DNA from: JACVRW01 sp963813495
Lineage (GTDB): Bacteria; Actinomycetota; Thermoleophilia; Solirubrobacterales; Thermoleophilaceae
NCBI GenBank assembly: GCA_963813495.1
Contig: CAWEZC010000005.1
Location: 434,001 to 498,000, forward strand
Reading direction: 5' to 3'
Length of the DNA: 64,000 nt
Shown in pieces: positions 62,366 to 64,000 of the stretch (within the stretch, counting starts at the first letter, position 1; each line of letters opens with the position of its first letter). The notes below the pieces were generated by a model. It saw only the letters and a list, made by a program, of their open reading frames with translations, made no database searches and was not told the DNA's origin. The position numbers and the translations under genes are program-made.

Positions 62366-63436
62366 ATGAGCGGTGTCCAGGCCTTCGCACCGGGGCGCGT
62401 CAATCTGATCGGGGAGCACACCGACTACAACGACGGGCTGTGCCTGCCCTTTGCGATCGAGCGCGGCGTGGAGGTGAGCGCCCGGCCGCTCGAGGGCCGC
62501 GCGGTCGAGGTCCACGCCCTCGACCTGGGCCAGAGCGCGCGCTTTGCCGTCGAAGACCGATCCCGTCCGCGCAGCTTGCCCGCGGACGGGGAAGCGACCT
62601 GGCACTGCTTCGTGCGCGGCGCCCTGGCCGAGCTGCGCGCCGGCGGCATCGAGCCCGTTCCCTGTCGGCTCGAGATCCGGGGCGACCTGCCGCGCGGCGC
62701 GGGGCTCTCGTCTTCCGCTGCGCTGTCGGTGGCGCTCTGCCTCGCGCTGACTGGACTGACCGGCGCGGAGCCGCCAGGGCGCATCGAGCTGGCCCGCCTC
62801 TGCTCGCGCATCGAGAACGACTGGTGCGACACCCGGTCCGGGCTGCTCGATCAGCTGGCCTGCCTGTTCGGGGAGCCGCGACGGGCCCTGCGCCTCGACA
62901 TGCGCAGCCTCCAGATCACCCCGGTCGAGCTCGCGCTCGGCGGCTACCGGCTGGCCACGCTCGAATCGGGGGCGTCGCGCCGCCTGGCGGGTTCGGGCTA
63001 CAACGAGCGCCGCGACGAGTGCCGAAGGGCCGCCCGGGCGCTCGGCGTCGAGTCGCTGCGCGGCATCGCTCCGGCCCGAGCCGCCGAGCTGGTCCGCGAC
63101 CCCGCCGTGCTCGCGGAGCCGCTCGGCCGCAGGGTGCGCCACGTGCTGAGCGAGAACGAGCGCGTGGAACGGGCGGTGGAGGCGCTGCGCGCACGGGATC
63201 CGGAGCGACTCGGCGCCCTCCTGAACGCGTCCCATGCGAGCCTGCGCGACGATTACGAGGTTTCGCGCCCGGCGGTCGAGCGGGCGGTCGCCGCGTGCAG
63301 GCACGCCGGAGCGGAGGGCGCCCGCCTCATGGGCGGCGGCTTCGGCGGCTCGGTGCTGGCGCTGTTTGCGCCCGGCCGGCCCCTGCCCGCCGGCGCGGTC
63401 CCGGTCAGTCCGGGAGCGGGAGCCCGGCTCCTGTGA
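62366..63436 (+). CDS. galK: Galactokinase
   Basis: A 356-residue GHMP kinase that phosphorylates galactose at C1. AFAPGRVNLIGEHTDYNDGLCLPFAI is the galactokinase signature (residues 6-31); GDLPRGAGLSSSAALSVAL is the ATP-binding motif 2; SGLLDQLACLFG holds the catalytic Asp (usually CGxMDQ); LMGGGFGGSVLALF is motif 3. Slightly shorter than the common 380-390 residues. No galT, galE or sugar transporter gene is nearby, so it stands apart from a Leloir operon here. ATG at 62366; leaderless-type start. Confidence 0.93.
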   Translation: MSGVQAFAPGRVNLIGEHTDYNDGLCLPFAIERGVEVSARPLEGRAVEVHALDLGQSARFAVEDRSRPRSLPADGEATWHCFVRGALAELRAGGIEPVPCRLEIRGDLPRGAGLSSSAALSVALCLALTGLTGAEPPGRIELARLCSRIENDWCDTRSGLLDQLACLFGEPRRALRLDMRSLQITPVELALGGYRLATLESGASRRLAGSGYNERRDECRRAARALGVESLRGIAPARAAELVRDPAVLAEPLGRRVRHVLSENERVERAVEALRARDPERLGALLNASHASLRDDYEVSRPAVERAVAACRHAGAEGARLMGGGFGGSVLALFAPGRPLPAGAVPVSPGAGARLL

Positions 63437-63469
63437 TCGGGCGCTGCGCGATCTGATTAGCTTTGCGAC

Positions 63470-63574
63470 GTGGATCGCCGCCTCGCCTACAAGAACCTCC
63501 GGACCGGCCTGATCGCGGGAGCCGTCGCGCTGGTCGTGTTCGCGATGTCCTGGGTCGTCGGGTTGGTCTACTGA
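63470..63574 (+). CDS. Single-helix membrane microprotein (34 residues)
   Basis: A GTG-started 34-residue frame: basic start DRRLAYKNLRTG, then one membrane helix (LIAGAVALVVFAMSWVVGLVY). It ends in TGATG, overlapping the start of the next membrane-protein gene, which supports translation. Size and pattern resemble tiny accessory subunits of respiratory oxidases, but I cannot prove that. No ribosome binding site is seen. Confidence 0.55.
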   Translation: MDRRLAYKNLRTGLIAGAVALVVFAMSWVVGLVY

Positions 63575-63813
63575 TGGCCGAGCAGCCGCGCCCCGAGGAC
63601 GGCGGCGCGCAGCCGCCGGGCGAGCTGATCCACCTCCCGGGGCCGTCCTACCTGCCGGTCGTCACGGCGCTCGGCATCACGCTCGCCGTGACAGGGGTGG
63701 TCATCTCGATCTGGCTGGTGGCGATCGGAGCCGCGATTACGCTCTACGCGCTGGTGCGCTGGATCCGTGAGACGCGCCAGGAGATGTCCGAGCTACCGCT
63801 CGAGCACCACTAA
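63574..63813 (+). CDS. Small two-helix membrane protein, possible cytochrome oxidase accessory subunit
   Basis: A 79-residue protein: a Pro-rich, polar start (about 25 residues), HLPGPSYLPVVTALGITLAVTGVVIS and WLVAIGAAITLYALVRWIRE forming two membrane helices, and an acidic tail. A 'PSxxP...GxxL' pattern before two helices is seen in subunit IV (CtaF-like) proteins of some actinobacterial aa3 oxidases. Its ATG overlaps the previous stop (TGATG), so the two are coupled. The rest of the oxidase genes lie about 20 kb away. Confidence 0.6.
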   Translation: MAEQPRPEDGGAQPPGELIHLPGPSYLPVVTALGITLAVTGVVISIWLVAIGAAITLYALVRWIRETRQEMSELPLEHH

Positions 63814-63826
63814 CCGCCCCTCAGCT

Positions 63827-64000
63827 CTAGGGATTCGCCGCCTGCAGGTCCGAGGGCAGCTCGCTCGTGGCGCCATCGGAGACCCAGACGCGCACGATGT
63901 CGCGCATCGAGAGCACGCCGGTCATGCGACCTCCGTCGACCACCACGAGGTGGCGAAAGCCGCCGCGCACCATCGCCTCCGCAGCCCGCTCGAGCGACCA
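63827..64000 (-). CDS. CBS-domain protein (5' end outside window)
   Basis: The last 57 residues of a protein continuing past the right edge. MVRGGFRHLVVVDGGRMTGVLSMRDIVRVWV is the second half of a CBS domain (strand, GVLSxRDIV, helix). CBS pairs bind adenosyl nucleotides and regulate enzymes or channels. Convergent with the small membrane protein gene, 13 nt apart. What precedes the CBS domain cannot be seen. Confidence 0.85.
   Translation of the reverse strand, partial: WSLERAAEAMVRGGFRHLVVVDGGRMTGVLSMRDIVRVWVSDGATSELPSDLQAANP

Overview
This is a GC-rich (about 70% by eye), very densely coded chromosomal segment, most likely from an Actinomycetota of the Thermoleophilia/Solirubrobacterales type. 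The basis is the actinobacterial gene content (OpcA beside Zwf, a fused transaldolase/phosphoglucose isomerase, F420-type Ddn-like oxidoreductase, PdxR/MocR regulator, aa3 oxidase cluster), frequent GTG starts, stop/start overlaps of ATGA or GTGA between most neighbours, and several start codons that have a TAnnnT box 6-9 nt upstream instead of a Shine-Dalgarno sequence (leaderless-type starts). The lineage is inferred, not proven. I see no rRNA, tRNA, CRISPR array, insertion sequence or phage gene. No gap between genes exceeds about 160 bases, so no gene-free stretch of 300 bases exists.

Layout. 1-3.3 kb: an acyl-CoA dehydrogenase (cut by the left edge), enoyl-CoA hydratase and 3-hydroxyacyl-CoA dehydrogenase operon (beta-oxidation type), then a thiamine-binding-type protein and an SRPBCC-like protein. 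4.2-7.5 kb: a class V aminotransferase-like enzyme, a DHA2-type efflux pump, and its TetR-type regulator, which carries a one-base frameshift; matching operators sit before both regulator and pump. 7.5-11.6 kb: aconitase, a winged-helix protein of the AlkZ/YcaQ type, and a shortened DUF1579-like protein. 11.7-18.5 kb: a PHP phosphoesterase, zinc ribbon, two divergent genes (EamA transporter and an alanine-racemase-fold protein), and two tandem exported sulfatases. 18.5-23.0 kb: a leftward set with lactone oxidase, thioredoxin reductase, a flippase-like membrane protein and a PAP2 lipid enzyme. 23.1-33.9 kb: an LPSTG surface protein, then a 10.3-kb overlapping leftward operon: a 1827-residue hybrid kinase with nine HAMP cores, a receiver/PAS/GAF/PP2C/HATPase protein, a metallo-beta-lactamase-fold hydrolase and an SCP2-SCP2-di-iron oxidase fusion. 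This operon is the most unusual system in the window.

34.0-37.8 kb: EamA and LysE exporters divergent from a MocR regulator, followed by an enoyl-CoA hydratase. 37.9-42.3 kb: ctaC-ctaD-ctaA-ctaB for cytochrome aa3 oxidase and heme A. 42.4-54.3 kb: an eight-gene leftward sugar operon, reading glucokinase (ROK), tkt, tal-pgi, gnd, zwf, opcA, pgl and a GH15 glucoamylase/trehalase. It could take glucose released from a glucan or trehalose through G6P and the pentose phosphate pathway to NADPH. A second ROK kinase is divergent from it.

54.3-64 kb: a patatin-like lipase, a DUF1801 tail fragment, a DsbA/FrnE-like protein, then an acdS (ACC deaminase)-SnoaL-VOC operon hinting at plant or soil contact, a Ddn-like reductase, another enoyl-CoA hydratase, a MepA-like peptidase, an unknown protein, galactokinase, two small membrane proteins possibly linked to cytochrome oxidase, and the end of a CBS-domain protein cut by the right edge.
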